This document shows positions 25,906-34,918 of a DNA stretch of 64,000 nucleotides, in pieces. Below the pieces are notes generated by a model. The model had not been told where the DNA came from and ran no database searches. It saw only the letters and a list, made by a program, of their open reading frames with translations. Each line of letters begins with the position of its first letter. Position 1 is the first letter of the stretch. Both the position numbers and the translations under genes were made by a program. The DNA is taken from positions 62,001 to 126,000 of the forward strand of contig CAZOZM010000002.1 of assembly GCA_964584255.1 (NCBI GenBank). Direction: 5' to 3'. The stretch comes from UBA3775 sp964584255 (GTDB lineage Bacteria; Bacillota; Clostridia; Lachnospirales; Lachnospiraceae).

Positions 25906-26919
25906 ACCGAGTATCTATCTCCTATCTTAATTGTTCTACTTTCTGTATTTCCATCTTCAAAAATAAAATAATTATTTGTTGTATCCATACAAAAAACACT
26001 GTCTGATGCACCGGTAGAATATAAGTATAGGTATTCCGAAACCTCATATTTTTCACCGTCAGCCCCATTAAAATTCAACTTCTTTGAAGCTGTATTTTCA
26101 AACTGATAAAAGTAACACTCCTTTGTCAGATAACTCTGGTAATATATACCCTTATCAGTGAGCTGATAATTAACATAACAGTCTTCTATGAGTTTTTTTG
26201 CTTCTGACCCGTTCTTCTCAGCTCTGTAAAGAATCGGCGTTTCACCCTCCCATTTTATATAGAATATATTCTCAGTTTTTGAACATACCTGCCCCACTTT
26301 ATCTTCCAGTTTTTTTATTTCATTTGTATTTAGATCACAGGCAAACAATTCCATGTCCTCTGTTGAATAAAAAGCATATCCTCCATTAACACAAAATGCC
26401 CACGTAGGACATGTTGACATATTCACCGGTTCACTTATCTCTTTGCTGTTTATGTCATAAGTAAAGAAATATATAGGACATATAACATATATCAGATTGT
26501 CACTGATTATCATTTTTCCAATCAGATTCTTTTCATCCGGATATATCTCTTTTTCATAATCAGTGTAATAAGTATTCTCCAGTATAGTCGTATAATCTTC
26601 TCCATCAAACAGACATATCCGGTTACCATCTACATAATAAACGCCATCCGAAGTGGCAACAGGCGAAATATAGTCCTGCCAACTCATACACCCCGGTGAT
26701 GTCATCTCACTATGTGTACACCCCGGCAAATTGCAAAGGAACTGAACCCGACCTGATTGCAGGTTGATTTTTTATATTCGGATGTGAAAAATTATAAAAA
26801 AATCCAGAATCCATTGTAAAGCTATTAGACATGATATTGGCAGACTTATCATCATAGACAAAATCCTTAACCTCAATATTGAGTTCATCGTCTTTTATCT
26901 GCTGTTTTGTTTTTTCCAC
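25896..26919 (-). pseudogene. Exported beta-propeller-like protein with frameshift (DUF5050-like)
   Basis: Two frames join to give one protein of about 335 residues. The N-terminal part (KTKQQIKDDELNIEVKDFVY to IRSGSV) ends at TAG 26710-26712 in frame one. The continuation (LCNLPGCTHSEMTSPGCMSW and then repeats such as DGVYYVDGN, GGYAFYSTEDM, KGIYYQSY and EYLYLYSTGA) is in another frame. One surplus T in GTTCCTTTGC near 26740 explains the shift. The CNLPGCTHS segment and repeated YY or YVDG strands resemble Clostridia surface beta-propellers of the DUF5050 type. The frame extends upstream of 26919 without a clear signal peptide or start, so the 5' end may also be lost. Confidence 0.7.
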
Positions 26920-27068
26920 ATCCAGATACTCTTCCGCGTTTTCATTATATTGCCCTTCCTCCTTATTTCAGATTTCAAAGGGGACTTACGTCCAATGGTA
27001 AGTTCCTCTAATCTTTTTAATTCTTTTGAAGTAAGCCACCTTAACCTACTTTCACTTTTTTGCACTTT

Positions 27069-27264
27069 TTAAATCTTAAACAACCTAACTTCAAAAAGAC
27101 CGGCAATGGAATTTAATTTCGACTTCATCACTGCTACTTCCTTTACGAGTCTGTTTCCATTGCTGCCAACTGTATCCACAAGATTCATATTCCCCTTCCG
27201 GTATTATAAATTTCAGTTCTGTTTTAACCCCTGTATCAGAGTTTTATATGAACTTTTTACTCAT
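27069..27264 (-). pseudogene. Fragment of an unrecognised gene at the head of the ABC cassette
   Basis: ATG at 27264 reads MSKKFI, then TAA (27244-27246), then a coding-like stretch in the same frame (TELKFIIPEGEYESCGYSWQ to EIKFHCRSF) stopping at 27091. A further coding-like stretch (RLRWLTSKELKRLEELTIGR) follows in another frame down to about 26960. No family recognised. Position and size would suit a small regulator or sigma-like factor for the cassette. A 39-codon frame starting at 27188 with GGAAGGGG before it overlaps here in another frame. Confidence 0.4.
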
Positions 27265-27313
27265 TTATTTGATCATCCTTGACAGCAATTTACCCTTCCA
27301 TTCCAGTAGATAA

Positions 27314-27382
27314 ATTATAGCACAAAAGCTGCAAAACTTATGCGACTTATAAGAATTTACAGAGTTTTTGTAAGAATTTACA
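27314..27382 (-). promoter_or_regulatory. Promoter with 12-bp direct repeat upstream of the decayed ABC cassette
   Basis: A minus-strand TATAAT lies at 27319-27314. The plus-strand sequence TAAGAATTTACA occurs perfectly twice, at 27350-27361 and 27371-27382, so 21 bp apart. That puts the two copies upstream of the -10 on one DNA face, the usual arrangement for a dimeric response regulator. No good -35 box is present, which fits activator dependence. Confidence 0.55.
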
Positions 27383-27670
27383 TATTTTAATGCCATAATG
27401 GGTATTTCATTCCAAAATCCCATTCAAAAAAACTGCCGATTTCCAATAGTTATTGGCATATCCTTAATCCTGTAAACCTTTATTCCGTCCTCTTACAAAC
27501 ATGTTTTTTCTCTTATATTTCTATTTACCAATTTAAGCCATGTCAACATTTTCACACAGTGCTGTGTTAAAACATTTTACAGTGCAGAGAATCATGATCC
27601 GATTATAGCATTTTAACATTAACACTCCCCCCACGGTTAAAGCAGGAGAATCCTTGCTTCAGGCATTAGT

Positions 27671-27705
27671 GCAAAAAAAAACCGAATGCAAAGCATTCGA
27701 AAAAA
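27671..27705 (-). terminator. Terminator of tRNA-Gly
   Basis: CGAATGC (27683-27689) pairs with GCATTCG (27693-27699), with a 3-nt loop and a long T run on the minus strand. Confidence 0.85.
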
Positions 27706-27710
27706 AAGAA

Positions 27711-27782
27711 AGCACGAGACGGGATTCGAACCCGCGACCCTCGCCTTGGCAAGGCGATACTCCACCACTGAGCCACTCGTGC
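27711..27782 (-). tRNA. tRNA-Gly (anticodon GCC)
   Basis: Minus-strand cloverleaf: acceptor GCACGAG/CTCGTGC, anticodon stem TCGCC/GGCGA around TTGCCAA, T arm GCGGG-TTCGAAT-CCCGT, discriminator U. No CCA encoded. A terminator follows directly. Confidence 0.95.
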
Positions 27783-27965
27783 AAATATAAGATTTTTTGT
27801 TATGTCTTGCATCAGCTCTTTCGTCTGACGCAAGACATACTATACACCATTGTCATTTAAATGTCAACAAAAAAATCAAATTTTTTTCGATTTTTTTGCC
27901 CGTTTTCAGGCAGACCCCGGATTAAACCAAAAAGCCATTCCTATAATGTATTTTCATACCCATTC

Positions 27966-28436
27966 TCACCGGCAATCTGAAGGTTCCCTGCTTTGTGAAA
28001 CATATTTTTCAAGTGCATATCTGTTATTTGGTGTTATGTTTTCCGGAAATTCTTCCGGTTTAAAGAAGCGATGCTCAATACATTCTTCTTCCTGAAAAAC
28101 AAGCTTTCCCCTGTACTTTCTACACAAAAATACAATTTCAGCAGCATATATTTCATCCCCATTTGGATAAACATAATGTACCTCTTCACCCGAAACGTGT
28201 GTGAAGTAAACCAACTCATCCGCAATAAGTCCTGTTTCTTCTCTCAATTCCCTTTTGGCACATTGTTCAAAGCTTTCTCCAAGTTCCATCGAGCCACCCG
28301 GATATGCCCACATTTTATTATCTTTTCTTTTCTGAAGAAGCACCTCTCCATTTTCATTTACAAGTATAACACCTGCACACGCCATGATGAGCGGCGCGTT
28401 GGAAACATACTTTCTCAAGTCCAATATATATCCCAT
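27966..28436 (-). CDS. Nudix hydrolase
   Basis: 156 residues with a complete Nudix box: G48, E54, then RELREETG at 62-69, which binds the metal and cleaves nucleoside diphosphate-linked substrates. The substrate is not evident; the fold start ACAGVILVNENGEVLLQKR is typical of MutT/ADP-ribose-type housecleaning enzymes. Only 8 nt separate it from the acetylesterase gene upstream, and only a weak ribosome site (TAGGAT) is present, so translation may depend on coupling. Confidence 0.9.
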   Translation of the reverse strand: MGYILDLRKYVSNAPLIMACAGVILVNENGEVLLQKRKDNKMWAYPGGSMELGESFEQCAKRELREETGLIADELVYFTHVSGEEVHYVYPNGDEIYAAEIVFLCRKYRGKLVFQEEECIEHRFFKPEEFPENITPNNRYALEKYVSQSREPSDCR

Positions 28437-28444
28437 AAAAAATC

Positions 28445-30034
28445 CTACAATTCCATAATCTGCCGGATATTAGTTTCGTGTGACAGGGTCTCTCCGTCCT
28501 GCTTACTGCTTCTGTATGGTGCAGCCGGGATTCCGTTTCTACCATACAGTGTGACTTTCTCCGGATAGTTTGTCCAAAGGTATCTGAAATATTTCGGACT
28601 CTTCACATTTTCAGAAACAGCAGTCACTTCATTTCCGTTGATTACCGCCTCTGCAGGATAATAAACTTCATCTTCTCCGGCAAGTTCAAATCCCTCGATT
28701 CTTTCGCCTTTTACAACAAGTCCGCCGCCAAGTCTTTTGAAGCTTATCTCTGCCTTTCTGCCGTCAAAAACTACCTTTTCCATTGCAGGGCCTTCTGCCT
28801 CATCAGCCGTCATTAATCCGTAAACATTTTCCATCGCCTGTCGATAAAGTCTTTCCGCAACAGGTTCCTTATCCTTTGGATGAATCTCATTAAACTCACC
28901 GCACTCAATAATAACAGCCATTCCTGTGTTATTCACGGTTTCATTCACGAGATTTTGTGCTTCTCTTATCAGGCACCAGTGCTTATAATCCGGATCTGCG
29001 GCATATCTGTGACCCGGGAGCTGAACAAAAAGGAATGGCAGATTTTCATCATTCCAATCATCTCTCCATTGCTTTATCATTCTTGAAAAAAGCTTGTAAT
29101 ATACCGACGGCTTGTGATCATCCGACTCTCCCTGGTAGAACAGAAAACCTCTGAGTGTATAAGGCGATACCCTGTCAAGCATGCATTTATAAAGGCCGGC
29201 AGGTCTGAACGGATTTATACAATTCATTGGTCCCGGCCACTTATTTGGACCGATTTTCTTCTGAAGGTCTTCCCATCCGATATCAGGAGTTACAGCATAA
29301 ATCTCGCCGGCTTTCTTTTCCCATTCTGCCGTGTATGCTTCGTATTCTCTATATTCCTTTATCTGTTCTTCCTCTGTTTTACCCGCTATCTTTTCATAGT
29401 ACTCGGTAAGATATGTATTTGTATCTGCATCTTCCTTAATTGCCTCTTCGCTCATCCATGCACTGGCACTTGTTCCTCCCCAGTTACACCCGATAACTCC
29501 GACTGTTACTCCCAATGATTCCGATAATCGCTTTGCAAAAAGATATCCTACTCCCGACCAGCATTTTGCTGATTCAGGATCGAACTCTTTCCAACACATC
29601 TTAGACTCGTTCTCAAAAAACGTTTCATCCATATATCCGTTCTTCTGAGTATAGTAAAATCGGACATCAGGTTTGTCTTCCATTAAATGCTCATGACCGC
29701 CCTTAATGTTTTGGAGTTCAAATTCCATATTCGACTGACCACCGGCCAGCCACACTTCTCCGATTGCAACGTTTTCAAAAACCCTGCATTCCTCTCCACA
29801 TTCTACAGTTACAAGACAATTCCTGTTTTCCTGCATTGCCGGAAGCTTTGCTTCCCACTTACCGTTCACAGCCTCTGCAAAAACACTGTTTTCTTTAAAA
29901 CTCCCCTTTTCAGGATACTTTATGCTTATCTTTATTCTGATGCCGTCACCGGCTTCACCAAATATCGATATCGGCTTATTTCTCTGCAAAACCATGTTAC
30001 TGCTGAATACTGCTGCCACCTTAAAATTTGACAT
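28445..30034 (-). CDS. Sialate O-acetylesterase-family SGNH carbohydrate esterase
   Basis: 529 residues. GEVWLAGGQSNME places the nucleophile Ser at S101, GVIGCNWGGTSASAW supplies the Gly and Asn of the oxyanion hole, and NEIHPKDKEPVAERL contains the catalytic His with its Asp partner nearby. Beta-sandwich sequences flank the esterase domain. No signal peptide, so it acts inside the cell. Family members remove acetyl groups from sialic acids, xylan or mannan; the mannan genes in this window make acetylated oligosaccharides a reasonable substrate, but sialic acid genes are absent. It lies 43 nt after the large membrane protein. Confidence 0.85.
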   Translation of the reverse strand: MSNFKVAAVFSSNMVLQRNKPISIFGEAGDGIRIKISIKYPEKGSFKENSVFAEAVNGKWEAKLPAMQENRNCLVTVECGEECRVFENVAIGEVWLAGGQSNMEFELQNIKGGHEHLMEDKPDVRFYYTQKNGYMDETFFENESKMCWKEFDPESAKCWSGVGYLFAKRLSESLGVTVGVIGCNWGGTSASAWMSEEAIKEDADTNTYLTEYYEKIAGKTEEEQIKEYREYEAYTAEWEKKAGEIYAVTPDIGWEDLQKKIGPNKWPGPMNCINPFRPAGLYKCMLDRVSPYTLRGFLFYQGESDDHKPSVYYKLFSRMIKQWRDDWNDENLPFLFVQLPGHRYAADPDYKHWCLIREAQNLVNETVNNTGMAVIIECGEFNEIHPKDKEPVAERLYRQAMENVYGLMTADEAEGPAMEKVVFDGRKAEISFKRLGGGLVVKGERIEGFELAGEDEVYYPAEAVINGNEVTAVSENVKSPKYFRYLWTNYPEKVTLYGRNGIPAAPYRSSKQDGETLSHETNIRQIMEL

Positions 30035-30077
30035 ATAAACTGCCTCTGCTTTCTAATTTACTTTTATTATTTTGCGG

Positions 30078-31859
30078 TTATTCATTACGCTGTTCTTTGT
30101 CTGCAGACTTATCCGCCAAATCTGCATCATCAGTTTTGTCCGCATCCTGATTTCCTGCTATGTCTTTAATCGAAAAACCGGATATTTCATAGATACCTTC
30201 AATATCAGTTGCCTTATAACTTACATCTATCGTATCTTCTGTTTTTACGAAGAGAATCTCTTCATTATCTGCAACTGACACCTTATACAGATCCCCATTG
30301 CTTCCTGTTATATAAGCATAGGTATTTCCTGAGATTGTAATCAGTCTGATTTCTTCAACCCTGATTACTTCCTTCAGCTCATCTTCGGACGGTTCTTCCG
30401 GTTCAATAATTTCCGTATCAGCCGGGATTATTCCGTTTCTTATCAGTATCCTCTTATAGTCTGCTATTGCTTCAGCCTGAGTTTCTCCGACTCCGACATA
30501 ACCATAGTTTTCCACATTAACAAGCGCATATCTTTTAACAAGTCCGCCGTCATCCTTCAATACCATTATATATGAAGCCTGTCCGGAGATATTAACGAGC
30601 GATGGGAACGAAGCAACATATCCTTTCTCCTGAACCTCACCCTCTGCCGCAGCCATGGCAGAATGTTCTTCTGCACCTACAACCGGATAATACTTGTATT
30701 CACCGGTCCTGGCGTTTGTAAGTATAAATCCGATGTTACTTTCGTCCGCAAGCACGCTGGTTACTCCGGTATAGTACCAGACATCATCATCCAGCATTAC
30801 ATAACCAAAGTCGTCAGTTGTCTGCTTACATCCTTTCTGTCCTATAACTGAATTAAAGAAGCCGTTTTCATAAATACCCTTCCAATTGTATTTTTCACAT
30901 GCAAGGTCTCCGTCAAACACAATATCCACCCATGTCGGAACATCCGCAAGTTCATACAGCTCGCTGCTTCCGTCGCATGGATTAAAGATTACAACCTCAT
31001 TTACGTCTTTTGCTCCGAAGAGTCCTGCTTTTGCCGTATAACACGAAACAATATAGTATGGATTTCCCTCTTCATCTATTTCAAAAAACGGTGTGCCGAA
31101 AATTTTTGTAGGGTATGAAAATCTGAGTTTTCTATCCAAATCATCCCCGAAACATCCGCTTTCAACGTATTTTAGGGATGTATCAAGTTCTACATACTTT
31201 GCACTGTTTTTAAGCGGGTCTACCATAACATACCCCGGAATTCCGCTTTTTTTGTTGTTGAACCACTTAAAGAAACCATTATACTCGAGATTTGCAACTT
31301 TTTTAGGCAAATCATTGTAGTTGATCTGCGTATATTCGACAGCAATTTCGTACTGCGAAACAACTTCTGAAAGGTTGCCGAGCGCCCTGTTTCCGATTAT
31401 TTCCGCCGACTCTGTATCCATAAGTGCAATATTGGTAATTTCATTTGTTTCCGGCATATCCGTTGCAAAATCAGCTTCCTGCACTTCAATAACTCCCGCA
31501 TATGTCTTTGCGCGGAATATTGAACCTCCTGCAATTCCACCGACAATAACTACCAGAAGAACCGCCTTTACCGCATATAAAACAAACTGTTCTACGATAA
31601 ATTTTCCTTTTTCAAACATTTTAGAAAATGAGTCAAACGTCGTTCCTCCTCGTGTCTCATACAACGAAAAAGACGTTACCACCATATCAATAACCAAAAA
31701 CAATATCATAAATCCGATGATCCATGTCCAGAATATCGCTGAATGAATATTTAACGGTGGAAGAAGAAAATAGTATAACACTGCCGTAATAATAAGAGTG
31801 ATTATCAGACTTATGATACAAACGGATGCCCTGCTCCTCTGTTTTATTTTTTTTGCCAT
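30078..31859 (-). CDS. Large membrane protein with extracellular domain, function unknown
   Basis: 593 residues. Three membrane helices near the N-terminus (about 12-33, 42-64 and 92-113) precede a large outside domain that looks beta-rich and ends in an acidic, disordered tail (DADKTDDADLADKSADKEQR). Segments such as PGYVMVDPLKNSAKYVEL and NPCDGSSELYELADVPTWVD suggest a repeated beta-meander in which sequence around 190-480 could form a propeller or PepSY-like unit. I recognise no named family. AGAGG precedes the ATG. The short gap to the acetylesterase suggests one transcript. Confidence 0.7.
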   Translation of the reverse strand: MAKKIKQRSRASVCIISLIITLIITAVLYYFLLPPLNIHSAIFWTWIIGFMILFLVIDMVVTSFSLYETRGGTTFDSFSKMFEKGKFIVEQFVLYAVKAVLLVVIVGGIAGGSIFRAKTYAGVIEVQEADFATDMPETNEITNIALMDTESAEIIGNRALGNLSEVVSQYEIAVEYTQINYNDLPKKVANLEYNGFFKWFNNKKSGIPGYVMVDPLKNSAKYVELDTSLKYVESGCFGDDLDRKLRFSYPTKIFGTPFFEIDEEGNPYYIVSCYTAKAGLFGAKDVNEVVIFNPCDGSSELYELADVPTWVDIVFDGDLACEKYNWKGIYENGFFNSVIGQKGCKQTTDDFGYVMLDDDVWYYTGVTSVLADESNIGFILTNARTGEYKYYPVVGAEEHSAMAAAEGEVQEKGYVASFPSLVNISGQASYIMVLKDDGGLVKRYALVNVENYGYVGVGETQAEAIADYKRILIRNGIIPADTEIIEPEEPSEDELKEVIRVEEIRLITISGNTYAYITGSNGDLYKVSVADNEEILFVKTEDTIDVSYKATDIEGIYEISGFSIKDIAGNQDADKTDDADLADKSADKEQRNE

Positions 31860-32094
31860 TTTATTCCTCTTTTCTGATTAATTATTTTACAACTGAAGAA
31901 TCCATGCGATGACAACCGCCGCATAAATTGTATTTACTATACATCAAATCATTTCTTTATACAAGAAAAACCGTTTATGTTTGCTTTTGTATCTGCAACA
32001 TTGGCTGATTTATCATGACTAGCGATTTGCGAAGCCCTTCCACTGCCTAAAGGCAGTGGGTTTACGCCACTGACAAACTAACAGATTTATTTAT
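31860..32094. other. Intergenic region with a palindromic element
   Basis: No gene. CCACTGCC (32040-32047) pairs perfectly with GGCAGTGG (32052-32059) around TAAA, followed by a second CCACTG at 32067-32072. Read on the minus strand this looks like the subterminal hairpins of IS200/IS605-type elements or of a small palindromic repeat, but no transposase or second end is visible. Confidence 0.4.
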
Positions 32095-32131
32095 AAAAAA
32101 AGTGCGTATATACCGCTTGGTCTACACGCAC
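32095..32131 (-). terminator. Terminator of the GH130 gene
   Basis: GTGCGT (32102-32107) pairs with ACGCAC (32126-32131). On the minus strand a T run of about seven follows. Confidence 0.7.
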
Positions 32132-32172
32132 CCTGAAAATCATTTATCAATCCGCAGACTGAGGATTATTTT

Positions 32173-33153
32173 TTATTCTGCATTGTCCTTAATGAACTTA
32201 ACAAGCTCATCAACCTGTGTGAATGCAAGACCTACAACAGTATCAGCTGCACCGTAGTAGATTGCGATTCTTCCTGTTTCTGCATCACAAAGTGTTGCAC
32301 ATGGGAAGCATACGTTTGGAACGTCACCTACACATTCATACTCTGTTTCCGGATGTAAGATGTATGGACGGCAACGATACTTAACCTTCCAAGGTTCTTC
32401 CTTATCAAGAATACATGCACCGATTGAGTAAATCATGCAGTTACATGTCTGAGCAACACCGTGGAAAATCATGAGCCATCCTTCATCGATTTCGATTGGA
32501 ATAGGACCTGCTCCAACCTTTGTCCAAGCCCATTCCTTAGGCTCAAGAACATGATGATGCTCACCCCAGTGAATCATATCAGGTGACTGGCTGATAAATA
32601 CATCACCGAAAGGTGTATGACCATTATCGGATGGTCTTGAGAACATAACGAACTTTCCGTTAATCTTCTTAGGGAACATTACACCATTTCTGTTATATGG
32701 AAGGAATGCATCCGGAAGTCTGTAGAAAGTCTTGAAATCGTATGAATAAGCTACACCGATTGTAGGGCCCTTCCACTTTTCAAACTGTGCACACCATGTT
32801 ACATAGTATCTGTCTTCAATCCAGCATACTCTTGGATCATATCCGTTTGCTGTGCCTACGCACTCACCTGTTTCTTCATTGTAAAGTTTTAAGATTTCAG
32901 GTTCGATTTCCCAATTGATGGCATCTTTACTCTTTCCGAGGAAAAGATGACTTGCCATGCACTTGTCATCACTTCTGAATACACCTACAAATTCTCCATC
33001 TTTTGCAACTACTGCACTGTTAAATACTGAGTTTGCACTTGGAATGGCATGTCTGCCGATAATAGGGTTAGCACTGTAACGCCAAACAACATCTGTACAT
33101 CCCTCAGGTCTGTCTTCCCAAGGAATATTTGGTAAATTTTCGCCAATAATCAT
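32173..33153 (-). CDS. GH130 beta-1,4-mannooligosaccharide phosphorylase
   Basis: 326 residues forming a five-bladed propeller. The catalytic Asp is in NGYDPRVCW (D106), and FVMFSRPSDNGHTPFGDVF, GAGPIPIEIDEGWLMIFHG and IAIYYGAADTVVGLA match the GH130 subfamily 2 enzymes such as Ruminococcus RaMP2. These phosphorolyse beta-1,4-mannooligosaccharides to mannose 1-phosphate without ATP. No signal peptide. AAGGAG precedes the ATG. It is divergent from an AraC regulator that probably controls it. The companion epimerase and GH130_1 enzyme are not in the window. Confidence 0.88.
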   Translation of the reverse strand: MIIGENLPNIPWEDRPEGCTDVVWRYSANPIIGRHAIPSANSVFNSAVVAKDGEFVGVFRSDDKCMASHLFLGKSKDAINWEIEPEILKLYNEETGECVGTANGYDPRVCWIEDRYYVTWCAQFEKWKGPTIGVAYSYDFKTFYRLPDAFLPYNRNGVMFPKKINGKFVMFSRPSDNGHTPFGDVFISQSPDMIHWGEHHHVLEPKEWAWTKVGAGPIPIEIDEGWLMIFHGVAQTCNCMIYSIGACILDKEEPWKVKYRCRPYILHPETEYECVGDVPNVCFPCATLCDAETGRIAIYYGAADTVVGLAFTQVDELVKFIKDNAE

Positions 33154-33250
33154 TGTTACCCGCTCCTTATCATTTTTTATTTTATTATGTCTGCTTTTTT
33201 TACAGACCAGTTTTCTTATGTGATTTTAATATAGCATTTGTATATAAGTT

Positions 33251-33260
33251 TTGCTATAAT
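33251..33260 (+). promoter_or_regulatory. Extended -10 promoter of the AraC-type gene
   Basis: TTGCTATAAT carries TG-n-TATAAT at 33252-33260, with no clear -35. The predicted start is about 85 nt before the ATG. Confidence 0.5.
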
Positions 33261-33354
33261 AACCTCATACAAAAATAGTATAATTCTATTTTTCCCTAAC
33301 ATTTCAAGGGTTTTATGTCTACTAATTTGTCATCTTACAGCAAGGAGTATATTT

Positions 33355-34227
33355 ATGAGTCGCTTATTTGAATATATAGACACTCTCAACTCTCCATATG
33401 AGGCCTTCACCCAGACGAGCGAAGGTTTCCCGGTACGCCCTCATTGGCATTACTATATGGAAATCATCATCATGATAGAAGGTCATATATGCGTTGAAAG
33501 TGAAAAAAACACAAGCATCCTTGGACCCGGCGATGCCTTTGTTTTCTGTCCTAAAATGATTCACTCAATGACGTCCTGCAATGGAGAGGATTTTCTTTAT
33601 GGCGTACTTAAATTCGACATCGGCAGAATCTCCATCCAGGGGAGCTCAACTCCGAGTATGAGACTTCTTTTTGAAAGCGCACGCCTTTCAGAAAATGTTT
33701 CGCTGCATTTTAAAAGTGAGGACCTTCCCGGCACAAGAATGCTTGATTTATTCAATTCCTGCAAAAAAGAATTGGCAAAGCGTGACTACGGCTATGATAT
33801 GGTACTTCACTCCAACATATGCGAATTCCTCATACAACTTATAAGAGTAATGCGTGAGCGTGGTTTCAATACTGACTCAGCAATTTTAAACATCGCTCAT
33901 AATACAACGGTTGACACCATTACCGAGTATATTGATGCGCACTCTTCCGAAAAACTCAGCATAAACACCCTTGCCGAGCTCTGCAATATGAGTTATTCCT
34001 ATTTTGCAAAGAGTTTCAGGCAAATCTACGGTCGAACATGCACCGATTACATTGAGTTCATAAGAATATCAAAGGCCGAAGACCTCTTATTATATACGGA
34101 CTTCGACCTTACATACATAAGCCTTGAGACAGGCTTTTCAGATTGTTCTCATTTAATCAAAACATTTAAAAAATGGAAAGGCATAACACCTAAGCAGTAC
34201 AGAATGAGAAGAAAGATTACTCAATAA
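33355..34227 (+). CDS. AraC-family transcriptional regulator
   Basis: 290 residues from the ATG at 33355, which has AAGGAG upstream; the frame is open 39 codons further without a site. An N-terminal cupin (RPHWHYYMEIIIMIEG and LGPGDAFVFCPKMIHSM) binds the effector, probably a sugar. The C-terminus has two helix-turn-helix motifs (LSINTLAELCNMSYSYFAKS and YISLETGFSDCSHLIKTFKK) ending GITPKQYRMRR. Its position facing the GH130 gene suggests that it activates mannooligosaccharide use. Its 3' end overlaps the next convergent gene by 11 nt. Confidence 0.9.
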   Translation: MSRLFEYIDTLNSPYEAFTQTSEGFPVRPHWHYYMEIIIMIEGHICVESEKNTSILGPGDAFVFCPKMIHSMTSCNGEDFLYGVLKFDIGRISIQGSSTPSMRLLFESARLSENVSLHFKSEDLPGTRMLDLFNSCKKELAKRDYGYDMVLHSNICEFLIQLIRVMRERGFNTDSAILNIAHNTTVDTITEYIDAHSSEKLSINTLAELCNMSYSYFAKSFRQIYGRTCTDYIEFIRISKAEDLLLYTDFDLTYISLETGFSDCSHLIKTFKKWKGITPKQYRMRRKITQ

Positions 34228-34888
34228 TTTCCGACCATTCACATATACGGTCAAGAGTATAATCATTAAGTATTACCTCGTATACATTCTCTTTTCCGTA
34301 TACCTCAAGGAATTTTTCAATTTCATCCCTGCTGTTTCCATAATCATACTCAGCAAGATAATTTCCTATATAGGTATTAAAGATTTCATCCGTTACGGAG
34401 AAGCCTTCTTTTTGTGCAATTTCAGAAAGAATGAGCTCCTGCTTAACGGATGTTTCTGCATAAAGCTTTACATCCTTACAAAACGCTTCATAACTCTCGT
34501 AATTATAATAGTCGGTTGCAAGCTTTTCTATTGTCTTATACTCATCATAAAGCATTGCCAGACGCCGGTAATATGCAAGAAACTCTTCATATCTGTCATT
34601 TACCATGCCTCTTATTCTGTAAAATTCCGCTTCATCCACAAGCTGCTTAAGCACAGCCTGTTTTTCCCTTTCATTCTGACTTACAGAAATTTCCAGTCCT
34701 CCGAGTGCCGAGTTTGAACCGGTTGCCGTTTCTGCGCAGATAACTTTCATATTTTTGTAATCACCCGGTTTCACGGCCGGATCAGCATTTATATACCACA
34801 GTAAAAAAATGCCAAGGCAGGCGATTAACACGCCTGCCGTCAGCACTACTATTATGGCAATATTTTTCTTTTTACCTGTTTTTTCCAT
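34217..34888 (-). CDS. Membrane-tethered trigger-factor C-domain-like protein
   Basis: 223 residues with an N-terminal anchor helix (10-32) and an outside, mostly helical domain. The part from about residue 85 (REKQAVLKQLVDEAEF, SVKQELILSEIAQKEGFSVT and a final ENVYEVILNDYTLDRICEW) resembles the chaperone arm of trigger factor/SurA and the C-terminal half of the neighbouring 392-residue protein, but there is no PPIase domain. It lies 30 nt after that gene on the same strand and probably acts with it in folding secreted proteins. Confidence 0.65.
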   Translation of the reverse strand: MEKTGKKKNIAIIVVLTAGVLIACLGIFLLWYINADPAVKPGDYKNMKVICAETATGSNSALGGLEISVSQNEREKQAVLKQLVDEAEFYRIRGMVNDRYEEFLAYYRRLAMLYDEYKTIEKLATDYYNYESYEAFCKDVKLYAETSVKQELILSEIAQKEGFSVTDEIFNTYIGNYLAEYDYGNSRDEIEKFLEVYGKENVYEVILNDYTLDRICEWSEIIE

Positions 34889-34918
34889 TATAGCAAAGTA
34901 TCTTTCCGTTTTTACTCT

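Noticed and set aside
27069..27188. 39-codon frame with GGAAGGGG in front
   Set aside because: It overlaps a better coding-like frame in the decayed region and has no recognised domain.
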